From: Methanosuratincolales archaeon
Lineage (GTDB): Archaea; Thermoproteota; Methanomethylicia; Methanomethylicales; Methanomethylicaceae
Direction of reading: 5' to 3'
DNA length: 32,060 nt
NCBI GenBank assembly: GCA_014361445.1
Contig: JACIVQ010000014.1
Coordinates: forward strand, 1-32,060
Made by a program: the position numbers and the translations under genes. The notes beneath the pieces are model-generated. The model saw only the letters and a program-made list of their open reading frames with translations. It was not told where the DNA came from and ran no database searches. Each line of letters opens with the position of its first letter. The stretch's first letter is position 1. Positions 14,288 to 21,644 of the stretch are shown one piece after another.

Positions 14288-15187
14288 TTAATTTTTATTG
14301 GTTTTTGATAATATGTTTTTAATGACCCACTCTGGGTCGAAAGCTATAAGGTCGTCATATCCCTGACCTGTGCCAAGAAAGAATATGGGTTTTTTGATTA
14401 TGTTTGAGATAGATATGGCAGCGCCGCCCTTTGAGTCTGCATCGACCTTTGTAAGGATCACACCATCCAGAGGGACGAACTTGTTAAACTCCTGGGCCTG
14501 CTGTAGGGCGTCATTTCCAGTCAGCGAATCGCCGACAAAGATTGTAAGATCGGGTTTGGCAACCCTGTAAATCTTCTGCAACTCATCCATCAGTCCCCTG
14601 TCGGTCTGCATTCTACCCGCGGTGTCTATCAGAACTACGTCTATCTGGTTTGACCTGGCGTAAGATATGGCATCGTAAGCCACAGCAGCAGGGTCTGCGC
14701 CATACCTGTGCTTTATTACCTTGATCCCTAGCCGCTTAGCGTGTACATCAAGCTGCTCCTCTGAGCCTGCCCTAAAAGTGTCGCTGCATGAGAAGACCAC
14801 CTTAAGCCCTTTATCCATCAAGTATTTCCCGACTTTTGCTATTGTGGTGGTTTTTCCGGTGCCATTTATGCCCACGAACATTATGACGAACGGTTTCTTT
14901 GAGGCGACTAGTGAGAGGATATCTGCGGAAGTTAAACCCTCTCTCAATAATGAGCGGAAGGTCTCTTCTACCAAGGGGGATATGTCCTCGAAACGGCTCA
15001 CTTTTCTGCCGAGAAGGGCAGACTTGAGCCTAGATACGAACTCCTCGGCAACTGTTAGGGCGACATCGCACTCTAGGAGTGCTACTTGGAATTCCCAGAG
15101 GTAGGACTCTAGGTCTCTCTCAGAGATGGATTTTGTGGAGATCCCTTCCAAGAGAGAAGAGAACGCATTTTTCAGGCGATCAAACAA
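14288..15187 (-). CDS. ftsY: signal recognition particle receptor FtsY
   Basis: This is the membrane-associated SRP GTPase receptor. The 299-residue product has the helical N domain followed by the G domain: GINGTGKTTT at 106-115, the SRP-specific DTFRAGSEEQLD insertion region, DTAGRM near 190, TKVDADSKGGAA and the closing GTGQGYDDL. The long acidic A domain of some FtsY proteins is absent, as in many archaea. The TTG at 15187 has GGAGG 8 nt upstream. It probably once followed pfdA directly; a mobile-type cassette now lies between them. Confidence 0.95.
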   Translation of the reverse strand: MFDRLKNAFSSLLEGISTKSISERDLESYLWEFQVALLECDVALTVAEEFVSRLKSALLGRKVSRFEDISPLVEETFRSLLREGLTSADILSLVASKKPFVIMFVGINGTGKTTTIAKVGKYLMDKGLKVVFSCSDTFRAGSEEQLDVHAKRLGIKVIKHRYGADPAAVAYDAISYARSNQIDVVLIDTAGRMQTDRGLMDELQKIYRVAKPDLTIFVGDSLTGNDALQQAQEFNKFVPLDGVILTKVDADSKGGAAISISNIIKKPIFFLGTGQGYDDLIAFDPEWVIKNILSKTNKN

Positions 15188-15216
15188 GAATTACGCCTCC
15201 AAAATTCTTTCATCCT

Positions 15217-16242
15217 TCATAGGCATTGATGACCATTAACAGATTTTAAGGATCTTATCGCTAAGAGGTATGCTGACGTTGTATGGATGTCTAGGCCAAG
15301 CTTTTTGCTTAGTGGTATCGCATCCATTGATGCATAAATTGAACCCACTACGTGAAGTCTGCCACTATATCTTGGTATCAAAGTCCTCATGTGTTCTACA
15401 TACTCATGTAATGCGAAGTTGGCAATCTTTCTGTTAGCCACTTTTGAAGCCGTCTTAGTTTTTGGCTTACTCAACCTCTCAATAATATAGTCTGTTACAC
15501 CATGGTGGTGTGCATAGTCCACCAACCTTACAAGCACTTTCATTCTAACATCCCTACCCTTTTCTTTTGGAAAACCTTGTGAAGTAACCTCTGGGAAATA
15601 CTCTGTTTTAGCGTCAAGTAAATTGCCCTCTCTATCAACAATGACCATGTTTGCTCTATCGGGGTTGAAGTCAAATGAGGCAATATGCCCACAAGGAACA
15701 TAAAACCTAGAAACTTTGTTTAAATACTTTCGATAAAGTTCCATCGGAACACTTACATGTAGCTCGAACCTCTCACCCTTTAAGTATATTCCAGCACCAT
15801 AGGGAAACTTGGAATTTATCAACTGTTCGATTATCTGTATATATCTTTCCCCAAACCTCACTTTAACCACAAGCCACTTATGCCTTCCAATAGCGGAAGG
15901 AACCTTGATGTTGACAGCATCCGTTGATAGGAACCTAATGTTCCTGTTTCCTTTCTCGCACCTCTTGCCCACAGAAAATAACTGAGGTTTCTTGAGCTTA
16001 AGGTATGGCTGTTCTTTATACAGTTTTGCCCTTTGAAGGGCTGAGTGAGAGTAATGGGCATTGTTGAGGATTCTTGAGGTTAGTAGCTTAACAATCTTAG
16101 CATGTGACAGACCTTCTTTCATTAATGAGTGGGCATATTCTATGGCATCCTTGAAGTTCCTCATGAGTAATAAAAGCCATCCTCTATCACTCGGGGAGCC
16201 AAGAATCAGCTTACCCTTAATTGTTGGTCTCACCTCTTCCAC
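15217..16242 (-). CDS. TnpB/OrfB-like RuvC-fold protein lacking the zinc ribbon
   Basis: The 341-residue protein resembles IS605-family OrfB/TnpB. The RuvC triad is readable: Asp191 (ASFDFNPDRANMVIVD), Glu255 (DYIIERLSKP) and Asp318 (KLGLDIHTTSAYLLA). The N-terminal half carries helix-rich and beta segments as in TnpB wedge regions. The four-cysteine zinc ribbon normally between the second and third RuvC motifs is missing; no CxxC pair exists in the protein. It has no TnpA neighbour. The GTG at 16242 overlaps the end of an AbrB-like gene by 13 nt, so the two are coupled. In IS605 relatives TnpB is an RNA-guided nuclease; whether this lineage is guided is unknown. Confidence 0.8.
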   Translation of the reverse strand: MEEVRPTIKGKLILGSPSDRGWLLLLMRNFKDAIEYAHSLMKEGLSHAKIVKLLTSRILNNAHYSHSALQRAKLYKEQPYLKLKKPQLFSVGKRCEKGNRNIRFLSTDAVNIKVPSAIGRHKWLVVKVRFGERYIQIIEQLINSKFPYGAGIYLKGERFELHVSVPMELYRKYLNKVSRFYVPCGHIASFDFNPDRANMVIVDREGNLLDAKTEYFPEVTSQGFPKEKGRDVRMKVLVRLVDYAHHHGVTDYIIERLSKPKTKTASKVANRKIANFALHEYVEHMRTLIPRYSGRLHVVGSIYASMDAIPLSKKLGLDIHTTSAYLLAIRSLKSVNGHQCL

Positions 16243-16385
16243 TTTTCGATCACCAATCTCTCGTTTTCATGGTCGTAATAGATGATCAGTTTGTCCTTTG
16301 GCTTCAACCCCCATTTTTCAGCTACTTCCTTAGGTACGGTTACCTTCATTTTTGGTAGAACTCTATACACTCCTATTAATTCCAT
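16230..16385 (-). CDS. AbrB/SpoVT-like small DNA-binding protein, 51 aa
   Basis: The short product reads VLPKMKVTVPKEVAEKWGLKPKD, then LIIYYDHENERLVIEK. This is the swapped-hairpin (SpoVT-AbrB, MazE/VapB-type) DNA-binding fold: K.TVPKE.A...GLK.GD followed by two beta strands. Such proteins act as dimers, often as antitoxins or autorepressors. The ATG at 16385 has GGTGGT 3 nt upstream, and a TATTTAAG box lies about 15 nt before it. Its 3' end overlaps the GTG of the TnpB-like gene, so it may control that gene's expression. It is too short for standard ORF cut-offs. Confidence 0.75.
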   Translation of the reverse strand: MELIGVYRVLPKMKVTVPKEVAEKWGLKPKDKLIIYYDHENERLVIEKWKR

Positions 16386-16532
16386 GATACCACCAGAAAG
16401 ACTTAAATACCTCTGGGTATTAAAGCTTACCGATGCTTCGACCCCAATGAAGAGGGCGAGGGGGATGAGTACAGTGAACTACGTTCGATGAGGCTAGTCA
16501 TGATCCATGAATGGCTGGCGCGGTCGGGCGTG

Positions 16533-16587
16533 GTAGGTGTGCATGGGTAATGAACACCTACGTAAATCCATCAAAGCTTACGTAGGT
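16533..16587. repeat. three-part inverted repeat with mutually exclusive stems
   Basis: GTAGGTGT (16533-16540) is complementary to ACACCTAC (16554-16561). An overlapping ACCTACGTAA (16556-16565) is complementary to TTACGTAGGT (16578-16587). The two hairpins (8 bp with a 13-nt loop; 10 bp with a 12-nt loop) share the middle segment, so only one can form. The structure lies 22-76 bp after the pfdA stop and about 150 bp before the AbrB-like gene. It could be an IS end, a 3'-UTR structure or a switch. Confidence 0.6.
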
Positions 16588-16608
16588 TGGAACCCTTCCC
16601 TGATGCCT

Positions 16609-17076
16609 CTATTTGGGAGTTCTATTTGAGACTTCTATTTGAGAGTACAGCTGGTCGATCCTAACTTGGAGCTGGTCCAATCTAGCGGCTACCTGGAGAT
16701 ACTGGTTTTGCAGGGAAGATATCTGCATCTGTGCCTTCTTTATTCGATCCTCTATGTCTGAGATTGCAGTATCGATACTCTTTTCAATAGATATGCCCGA
16801 CCCCACACCCACCACTACGGTTTTTACATCTTGGAGGAAGGCCTTTATGTAGTTCCCAGCCCCTATGTGTATAAGAGTCTCTGCCTTGCCCTCCCTGTTT
16901 TTGATCTCGTACAGCGAAGCCTTGCTGAGGGTTAACTCTGCAAGGGCACCTGTCGTAAACTCTATCTGTTGGCGCAAGACGTCTGCATAAGCCTTAAGGT
17001 TGGAGAACTCTACAAGTAGCGGATCGAGCTCTTCCTTGGGCGTCAAGGGCTTTGTGGGGCGGGGGGAGGAACTCAT
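16609..17076 (-). CDS. pfdA: prefoldin alpha subunit
   Basis: This chaperone subunit forms a hexamer with prefoldin beta that passes unfolded proteins to the thermosome. The 155-residue product has the expected layout: a long N-terminal coiled coil (FSNLKAYADVLRQQIEFTTGA), a central beta-hairpin pair (IHIGAGNYIKAFLQDV, VVVGVGSGISIEKS) and a second long helix (AQMQISSLQNQYLQVAARLDQL). It starts 2 nt after LX, with GGTG as SD. Its beta partner is in the exosome cluster at 28285-28653. Confidence 0.93.
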   Translation of the reverse strand: MSSSPRPTKPLTPKEELDPLLVEFSNLKAYADVLRQQIEFTTGALAELTLSKASLYEIKNREGKAETLIHIGAGNYIKAFLQDVKTVVVGVGSGISIEKSIDTAISDIEDRIKKAQMQISSLQNQYLQVAARLDQLQVRIDQLYSQIEVSNRTPK

Positions 17077-17078
17077 CT

Positions 17079-17267
17079 TTATGCACCGACCTGCTCTTCC
17101 ACGGCTTCGATCTTTATTTGGAACCTCTTCAATTTATGGTTTCCACCGAGAGTGCTCAAGACCTTCTCGATCGCCCATTCTCTTTTAGGCGCAGTTACCT
17201 GTTTTTTGAAGTTAACCCAGCTTATACCCATTTTTGCCTTTCCTTTGACTATGAAAGTCTTGCTCAT
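17079..17267 (-). CDS. rplX: ribosomal protein LX (L18a/L20a)
   Basis: This 62-residue archaeal 50S protein is homologous to part of eukaryotic eL20. It reads KTFIVKGKAKMG, a strand through VNFKKQVTAPKREWAIEKV, then LGGNHKLKRFQIKIEAVEE, the family's pattern. The start at ATG 17267 (MSKTF) follows GGTGAT by 4 nt; the GTG at 17276 would lie inside that SD. It is between aIF6 and pfdA. Confidence 0.9.
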   Translation of the reverse strand: MSKTFIVKGKAKMGISWVNFKKQVTAPKREWAIEKVLSTLGGNHKLKRFQIKIEAVEEQVGA

Positions 17268-17272
17268 ATACA

Positions 17273-17944
17273 TCACCCAATCAAACCTAATGACGACTCG
17301 ATATGTGCCATTTCAGGACCGGTGGTAGCCTCGCCTACCACCACACCATATGAGTTTGCCAGCATACCCACCCTAAGGTAAGGGTAGCCGCAGTTAACGG
17401 TAGAGATGTTAACAGGGATATTAAAAATTTCCTCAAGTTTTTTTACCTCCTCATCAGTGGTCTGAGGGTGACAAAGCATGGCCTTGTTGTTCGCCACTGC
17501 ACACACACCTGGGAGAGATAATCCGGCAATGTTAACCTCATAAACCTCCACACCAAGGGTTTTTGAGAGGAGGGATTTCAGTTCAGGATCTGTCCCTACG
17601 CCAACTACGGCAACAGAGTCATTAACGAGAACCATATTTCCCAAGGCGTTCTTCTTTCCGTTGTACTGAACTACGGGAATGCCGAGGCTCGATTCTATAA
17701 AAGAGATCTCTTCTTCCTTTGCGTTATGGGGTACGAGAAGCCCTTTAGAATTTCCAGTTATGAATATCCCCAAAAGCACACTGCCGCAGATTGTTGTCTT
17801 GTAGAGAGGTACACGCAGCGTTGAGGACATCTCCTCCTCGAATTTTGGAGGTATGTCAGGAGGGGCTAGTGCAAATTTGTCAGTTGCGAACAGGAAAGCG
17901 CCTATGTTTGGATTTCCGTACAGCGAGAGTCGAGATATGGGCAA
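17273..17944 (-). CDS. eif6: translation factor aIF6, 50S anti-association factor
   Basis: aIF6 binds the 50S subunit (near L14) and prevents premature joining with 30S. The 223-residue product has the five-fold pseudo-symmetric repeat typical of the family: NPNIGAFLFATDKFAL, GNSKGLLVPHNAKEEE, NALGNMVLVNDSVAVV, ANNKAMLCHPQTTDEE and ANSYGVVVGEATTGPE. The TTG at 17944 is used; the GGAGG upstream is 11 nt away, rather far, so the start is less certain than the identity. It is flanked by L31e and LX. Confidence 0.95.
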   Translation of the reverse strand: MPISRLSLYGNPNIGAFLFATDKFALAPPDIPPKFEEEMSSTLRVPLYKTTICGSVLLGIFITGNSKGLLVPHNAKEEEISFIESSLGIPVVQYNGKKNALGNMVLVNDSVAVVGVGTDPELKSLLSKTLGVEVYEVNIAGLSLPGVCAVANNKAMLCHPQTTDEEVKKLEEIFNIPVNISTVNCGYPYLRVGMLANSYGVVVGEATTGPEMAHIESSLGLIG

Positions 17945-17950
17945 AAGAGA

Positions 17951-18511
<561 letters not shown>

Positions 18512-18522
18512 TTGAGCCCACC

Positions 18523-18678
18523 TCATAGTTTAAGTTTGCTTCTTCTCCAGTGCCTCATCTTTGGATGGCGCCTAAACTTACCTCGGGTCTTCGCAACCAC
18601 CCATATTGGCACTGGACTGCTCTCTTTATTGGCCTTAATCAAACGTTTCTTTTTTGAAAGATGCTTATTTCTAGCCAC
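18523..18678 (-). CDS. rpl39e: ribosomal protein L39e
   Basis: This 51-residue, very basic protein lines the ribosomal exit tunnel. The sequence ARNKHLSKKKRLIKANK, then PVPIWVVAKTRGKFRRHPK and a closing RHWRRSKLKL, is the standard L39e pattern at its full normal length. It starts with GTG at 18678. Its TGA overlaps an ATG in the rpl31e frame (ATGA). It lies 11 bp after the PDCD5 gene in the usual archaeal order. Confidence 0.95.
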   Translation of the reverse strand: MARNKHLSKKKRLIKANKESSPVPIWVVAKTRGKFRRHPKMRHWRRSKLKL

Positions 18679-18689
18679 AACTAAACACC

Positions 18690-19013
18690 TCACAATCGGG
18701 TTATTTTTATGTCTCTTTTTCTGCTTTGGAGCTGGAGTAGAATGTTTTTCAGTTGATCATCAGTCAGTGGAACGGGTAAACGTCCCTGCTGAGCCAGTTG
18801 TATTAGTTGAAGTTCTAATTGTTCAGCAAACTCAGGCCTAACTATCTTTAGATTGTTAAGCCTACTTCTCGCCTCGGGCGTCAGGATTACCCTAAGAACA
18901 TTCTGCTTCTGTGCTTCCCGCTCTTGCCTAAGCTCCTCCTCTGCTAATTTCCTTTGCATCTCGGCTAGTTTCCTCTGTTTCAAGAGTTCTAACTCGTCGG
19001 GAGAACCAGCCAA
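18690..19013 (-). CDS. PDCD5-family DNA/RNA-binding protein
   Basis: The 107-residue product belongs to the archaeal/eukaryotic PDCD5 (TFAR19) family: a flexible charged N-terminal helix ([21 protein letters not shown]), then a compact helical core with [25 protein letters not shown] and a [14 protein letters not shown] helix. It binds nucleic acid in other archaea; the cellular role is unsettled. I start at TTG 19013 because GGTGAT lies 4 nt upstream; the GTG at 19022 is inside that SD. It lies between S19e and L39e. Confidence 0.92.
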   Translation of the reverse strand: MAGSPDELELLKQRKLAEMQRKLAEEELRQEREAQKQNVLRVILTPEARSRLNNLKIVRPEFAEQLELQLIQLAQQGRLPVPLTDDQLKNILLQLQSRKRDIKITRL

Positions 19014-19023
19014 AGATATCACC

Positions 19024-19497
19024 CTACTTAACCTTGGCGGGAAGGTATTTACTCAATGCAGGAATATCCTTTTGGAGTTCTTTGAGTAATTTGTAGGAAA
19101 TTCTATCTACTATGGATTTCCCTTTATCAGTGAGGACTCGGCCTCTAGTGCCCAACTTTGTCACTAACCCAGCACTCTCTAATTGCTGAAGAGGCTTTCT
19201 GATTAATGAGGCGCCAGCCTTATAATGATGTTCTCTGCGCATCCCTTTCTTTGCCCTGCCACCATATGCAGTTCTCAGAGATTCTATACCTACGGGTCCA
19301 TCTAGGTAGATTCGCCTAAGTAGAGAGGCGCACCTTATGTACCAGAAATCTGGTTGTGTTGGGATCCTTTCTACATGTGAGCCCGTCTTTACATAGCTTG
19401 ACCAGGGGAGTGGCGATACCTCTTTAACGTTCTCTTTAAGGTACTCTGCTAATGCGTGAATTAGCTTGTCAGCTGGAACATACTGGGCAAGAGGCAC
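19024..19497 (-). CDS. rps19e: ribosomal protein S19e
   Basis: This archaeal/eukaryotic small-subunit protein is needed for 18S/16S maturation. The 157-residue product has a winged-helix fold with [24 protein letters not shown], the [24 protein letters not shown] basic segment and [13 protein letters not shown] near the end. All are family signatures, and length is normal. The GTG at 19497 has GGAGAGG upstream and a clear TATA box about 45 nt before it, making this the first gene of the S19e-PDCD5-L39e-L31e-aIF6-LX-pfdA run. Confidence 0.95.
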   Translation of the reverse strand: MPLAQYVPADKLIHALAEYLKENVKEVSPLPWSSYVKTGSHVERIPTQPDFWYIRCASLLRRIYLDGPVGIESLRTAYGGRAKKGMRREHHYKAGASLIRKPLQQLESAGLVTKLGTRGRVLTDKGKSIVDRISYKLLKELQKDIPALSKYLPAKVK

Positions 19498-19538
19498 AGA
19501 TATCTCCTCTCCATTTGCGTCTCCAGAGATAAATCTAA

Positions 19539-19552
19539 CTTAAATATATATC
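19539..19552 (-). promoter_or_regulatory. TATA box for the S19e operon
   Basis: GGATATATATTTAAG on the minus strand lies 42-55 nt before the S19e start, in the 58-bp gap after Rpr2. The spacing fits transcription start about 20 nt before the gene. Confidence 0.55.
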
Positions 19553-19555
19553 CTT

Positions 19556-19879
19556 TTACCTTTGCTTTTTGGTTTTTATGGGATAACGCTTAGTAGCGCC
19601 ACATACCAAACATGTGACCACAATGTGGGGACTCCTTCTGGGCGAAAGTCTGATGCGTGATCTGATGCCGGGATACAGAAAAGAGTGGCATGACTTACAC
19701 ATGAAGTACTTCAAAGATTTCGATATACGCACATTCGTTCTTTTTGAGATCTGTATAGCCATCTCGACGTACCTATCAGAATAGCTTGGATTTGAGCGGA
19801 TATTTGCCTCCGCTAACCTGAAGAGGTTCTCGATCCTTTGGGCAGCTAAGTCCTTAATTAGGCGTCGGTTTGATGGCAA
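19556..19879 (-). CDS. rnp4: ribonuclease P protein component 4 (Rpr2/Rpp21)
   Basis: This is a subunit of archaeal RNase P, which trims tRNA 5' leaders. The 107-residue product has the N-terminal helices (AAQRIENLFRLAEANIRSNP, then RYVEMAIQISKRTNVRI) and a four-cysteine zinc ribbon, CKSCHSFLYPG...CLVCGATKR. This is the family architecture at the normal length. The TTG at 19879 is the best start. It is divergent from nep1, sharing an 83-bp gap. Confidence 0.92.
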   Translation of the reverse strand: MPSNRRLIKDLAAQRIENLFRLAEANIRSNPSYSDRYVEMAIQISKRTNVRISKSLKYFMCKSCHSFLYPGIRSRIRLSPRRSPHIVVTCLVCGATKRYPIKTKKQR

Positions 19880-19962
19880 TAATCTGCACCCATGTGAAAG
19901 AAGAAAGCCAAGACATAAATGTTTTGAGATATTCCTTTCATAAAGTGAGTGAGATTAGAAAT

Positions 19963-20646
19963 ATGAAGACTTTAAACTTGATATTGGCAGAATCGGCGTT
20001 GGAGATTGTCCCGAGAGAGATTGTGGATCATCCTTCTGTGAAGAGGTGGGCAGAGAGGAGGGGGAAAGACCCTGATAAAGTTCTCCTCGACATATCTTAC
20101 CATTATGCTGCAATGAGAGGGCTCTTGAATTGGGACAGGAGAGGGAGACCAGATATAGTGTACATTAGTCTGCTAAATGTACTTGGTAGCCCCCTCAACA
20201 AAGAGGGATTACTCCAAGTTTATGTACATACACTTAACGATTTCGTAATCACCTTGGATCCGGAAATAAAGTTGCCAAGAAATTACTTGAGGTTTTTAGG
20301 TTTAGTGGAGCAGTTGTTTGATATAGGCAAGGTCCCTCCTAAGGGCAAGTGGCTCATGAAATTGGAGAAGAAGACTCTCAAGAATCTCCTGGAGGAGCTC
20401 AATCCTAGCAAAACTATATTCCTGACTGAGAAGGGAAGAAAGACAAAGGCGGATAAATTAGGAAGCATGATCACGAAGGAGGACAACCCCTTAGTGGTCA
20501 TAGGAGGTTTTCAGAAGGGGGAATTTAAGGAGGAGAATATGAAGCTAGCCGATGAAAAGATATCTCTTTATAAGAGAGCGCTAGATGCGTGGGTAGTTGC
20601 GGGTATAGTTGTTCACGAGGTTGGAAGAGCGTTGGAGATCGTGTAG
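19963..20646 (+). CDS. nep1: rRNA pseudouridine N1-methyltransferase Nep1 (Emg1)
   Basis: This SPOUT-class enzyme methylates a pseudouridine of 16S rRNA and helps small-subunit assembly. The 227-residue product starts MKTLNLILAESALEIVP and contains LLDISYHYAAM, the RRGRPDIVYISLLN RNA-binding signature, VYVHTLNDFVITLDPEIKLPRNY, and the AdoMet-loop region VVIGGFQKGEF before a C-terminal helix. I use ATG 19963: the upstream extension to 19870 would overlap the divergent rnp4 and has no family similarity. A TATA-like ACATAAATG lies about 45 nt upstream. Confidence 0.93.
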   Translation: MKTLNLILAESALEIVPREIVDHPSVKRWAERRGKDPDKVLLDISYHYAAMRGLLNWDRRGRPDIVYISLLNVLGSPLNKEGLLQVYVHTLNDFVITLDPEIKLPRNYLRFLGLVEQLFDIGKVPPKGKWLMKLEKKTLKNLLEELNPSKTIFLTEKGRKTKADKLGSMITKEDNPLVVIGGFQKGEFKEENMKLADEKISLYKRALDAWVVAGIVVHEVGRALEIV

Positions 20647-20656
20647 GCGACCGGTT

Positions 20657-21391
20657 ATGGACCTTGTGAAAAGAGTTGCTGAGATCTTGAGTAAAGCATC
20701 GTATGGCATTGCATTTACAGGGGCAGGGATTAGTACAGAGAGCAACATACCGGATTTTAGGGGAAGTCAAGGGCTTTGGAAAAAGTTCGACCCAAGGATG
20801 GCCTCGAGAAGTTACTTTGAGGAGGACCCGAAGGGATTCTGGAGTTTTTATGCTATGAGGTATAATGCCATCGCGGGGGCAGCCCCTAATGATGGTCATT
20901 TAGCGTTGGCCGAGCTCGAAAGGAGGGGCTACATAGACTCGGTAATAACTCAGAATATTGATACATTACATACGAAGGCGGGTTCAAAGTCCGTTATAGA
21001 GCTTCACGGCAATATTATCTGGAGCCACTGCGATATCTGCTCTGCGGAGAGGAGGACAATAGAGTGTATTGAAGAGTTTGAAAGGAGCGGCAACCCTCCC
21101 ACTTGCAGATCGTGTGGGGGGCTGATGAGGCCCTCTGTAGTGCTATTTGAAGAGCCTGTAAGGCTGATGGAGACTGCTATAGACATGGCATACAAGAGTG
21201 ATTGCTGTTTGGTGGTCGGATCTTCGTTGACAGTCTATCCTGCTGCAATGGTGCCAGAGGTGGTTAAGAGGCAAGGAGGGGATCTAATAATAATTAACAT
21301 GGATCCCACTCCTTTGGATTATAGAGCAGATGTTGTGATAAGAGATAAGGCATCGGTTATCCTTAAGAAGCTTTTAGAGTTCCTCATCTAG
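20657..21391 (+). CDS. Sir2-family NAD-dependent protein deacylase (sirtuin)
   Basis: The 244-residue product has the whole sirtuin core: the NAD-binding GAGISTESNIPDFRG at about residues 21-35, TQNIDTLHTKAG and the catalytic His in ELHGNI, and a four-Cys zinc site (CDICS...CRSCGG). It ends with VLFEEP, VVGSSLTVYPA and IINMDPT. Archaeal sirtuins deacetylate Alba and other proteins. The ATG at 20657 is 10 bp after nep1, so the two are likely cotranscribed. Some sirtuins prefer other acyl groups or have ADP-ribosyl activity, so the exact substrate is open. Confidence 0.93.
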   Translation: MDLVKRVAEILSKASYGIAFTGAGISTESNIPDFRGSQGLWKKFDPRMASRSYFEEDPKGFWSFYAMRYNAIAGAAPNDGHLALAELERRGYIDSVITQNIDTLHTKAGSKSVIELHGNIIWSHCDICSAERRTIECIEEFERSGNPPTCRSCGGLMRPSVVLFEEPVRLMETAIDMAYKSDCCLVVGSSLTVYPAAMVPEVVKRQGGDLIIINMDPTPLDYRADVVIRDKASVILKKLLEFLI

Positions 21392-21504
21392 TCATACGGC
21401 AGCGATTGGGAAAATTGGAAGGGTGAATACTTTTTGCAGAAAAGATCCAACTGGTGTGATTGAGCTATAATTTTTAAAAAATGAGTTTAAGGCAAAAATT
21501 TTGG

Positions 21505-21580
21505 TGCGGTCGCCGGGATTTGAACCCGGGATCCAAGGCTTGGGAAGCCTTTATCCTAGACCGGACTAGACCACGACCGC
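21505..21580 (-). tRNA. tRNA-Gly(CCC)
   Basis: The minus strand gives a 76-nt cloverleaf: acceptor GCGGTCG/CGACCGC, D stem GTCT/GGAT, and anticodon stem AAGGC/GCCTT with loop TTCCCAA (anticodon CCC). The T stem is CCGGG/CCCGG with loop TTCAAAT, and the discriminator is A. CCA is encoded after it (21502-21504). No intron. It lies between the convergent sirtuin and EF-2 genes. Confidence 0.95.
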
Positions 21581-21644
21581 ATTAAAGAAAAAATTGGTGT
21601 TCAAGCCTATATCTATTACTCTGCCCATGTATAGACATCTTGGA

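Noticed and set aside
19870-19962. 31-residue N-terminal extension of Nep1
   Set aside because: It overlaps the divergent RNase P gene and lacks family similarity; ATG 19963 gives the normal N-terminus.
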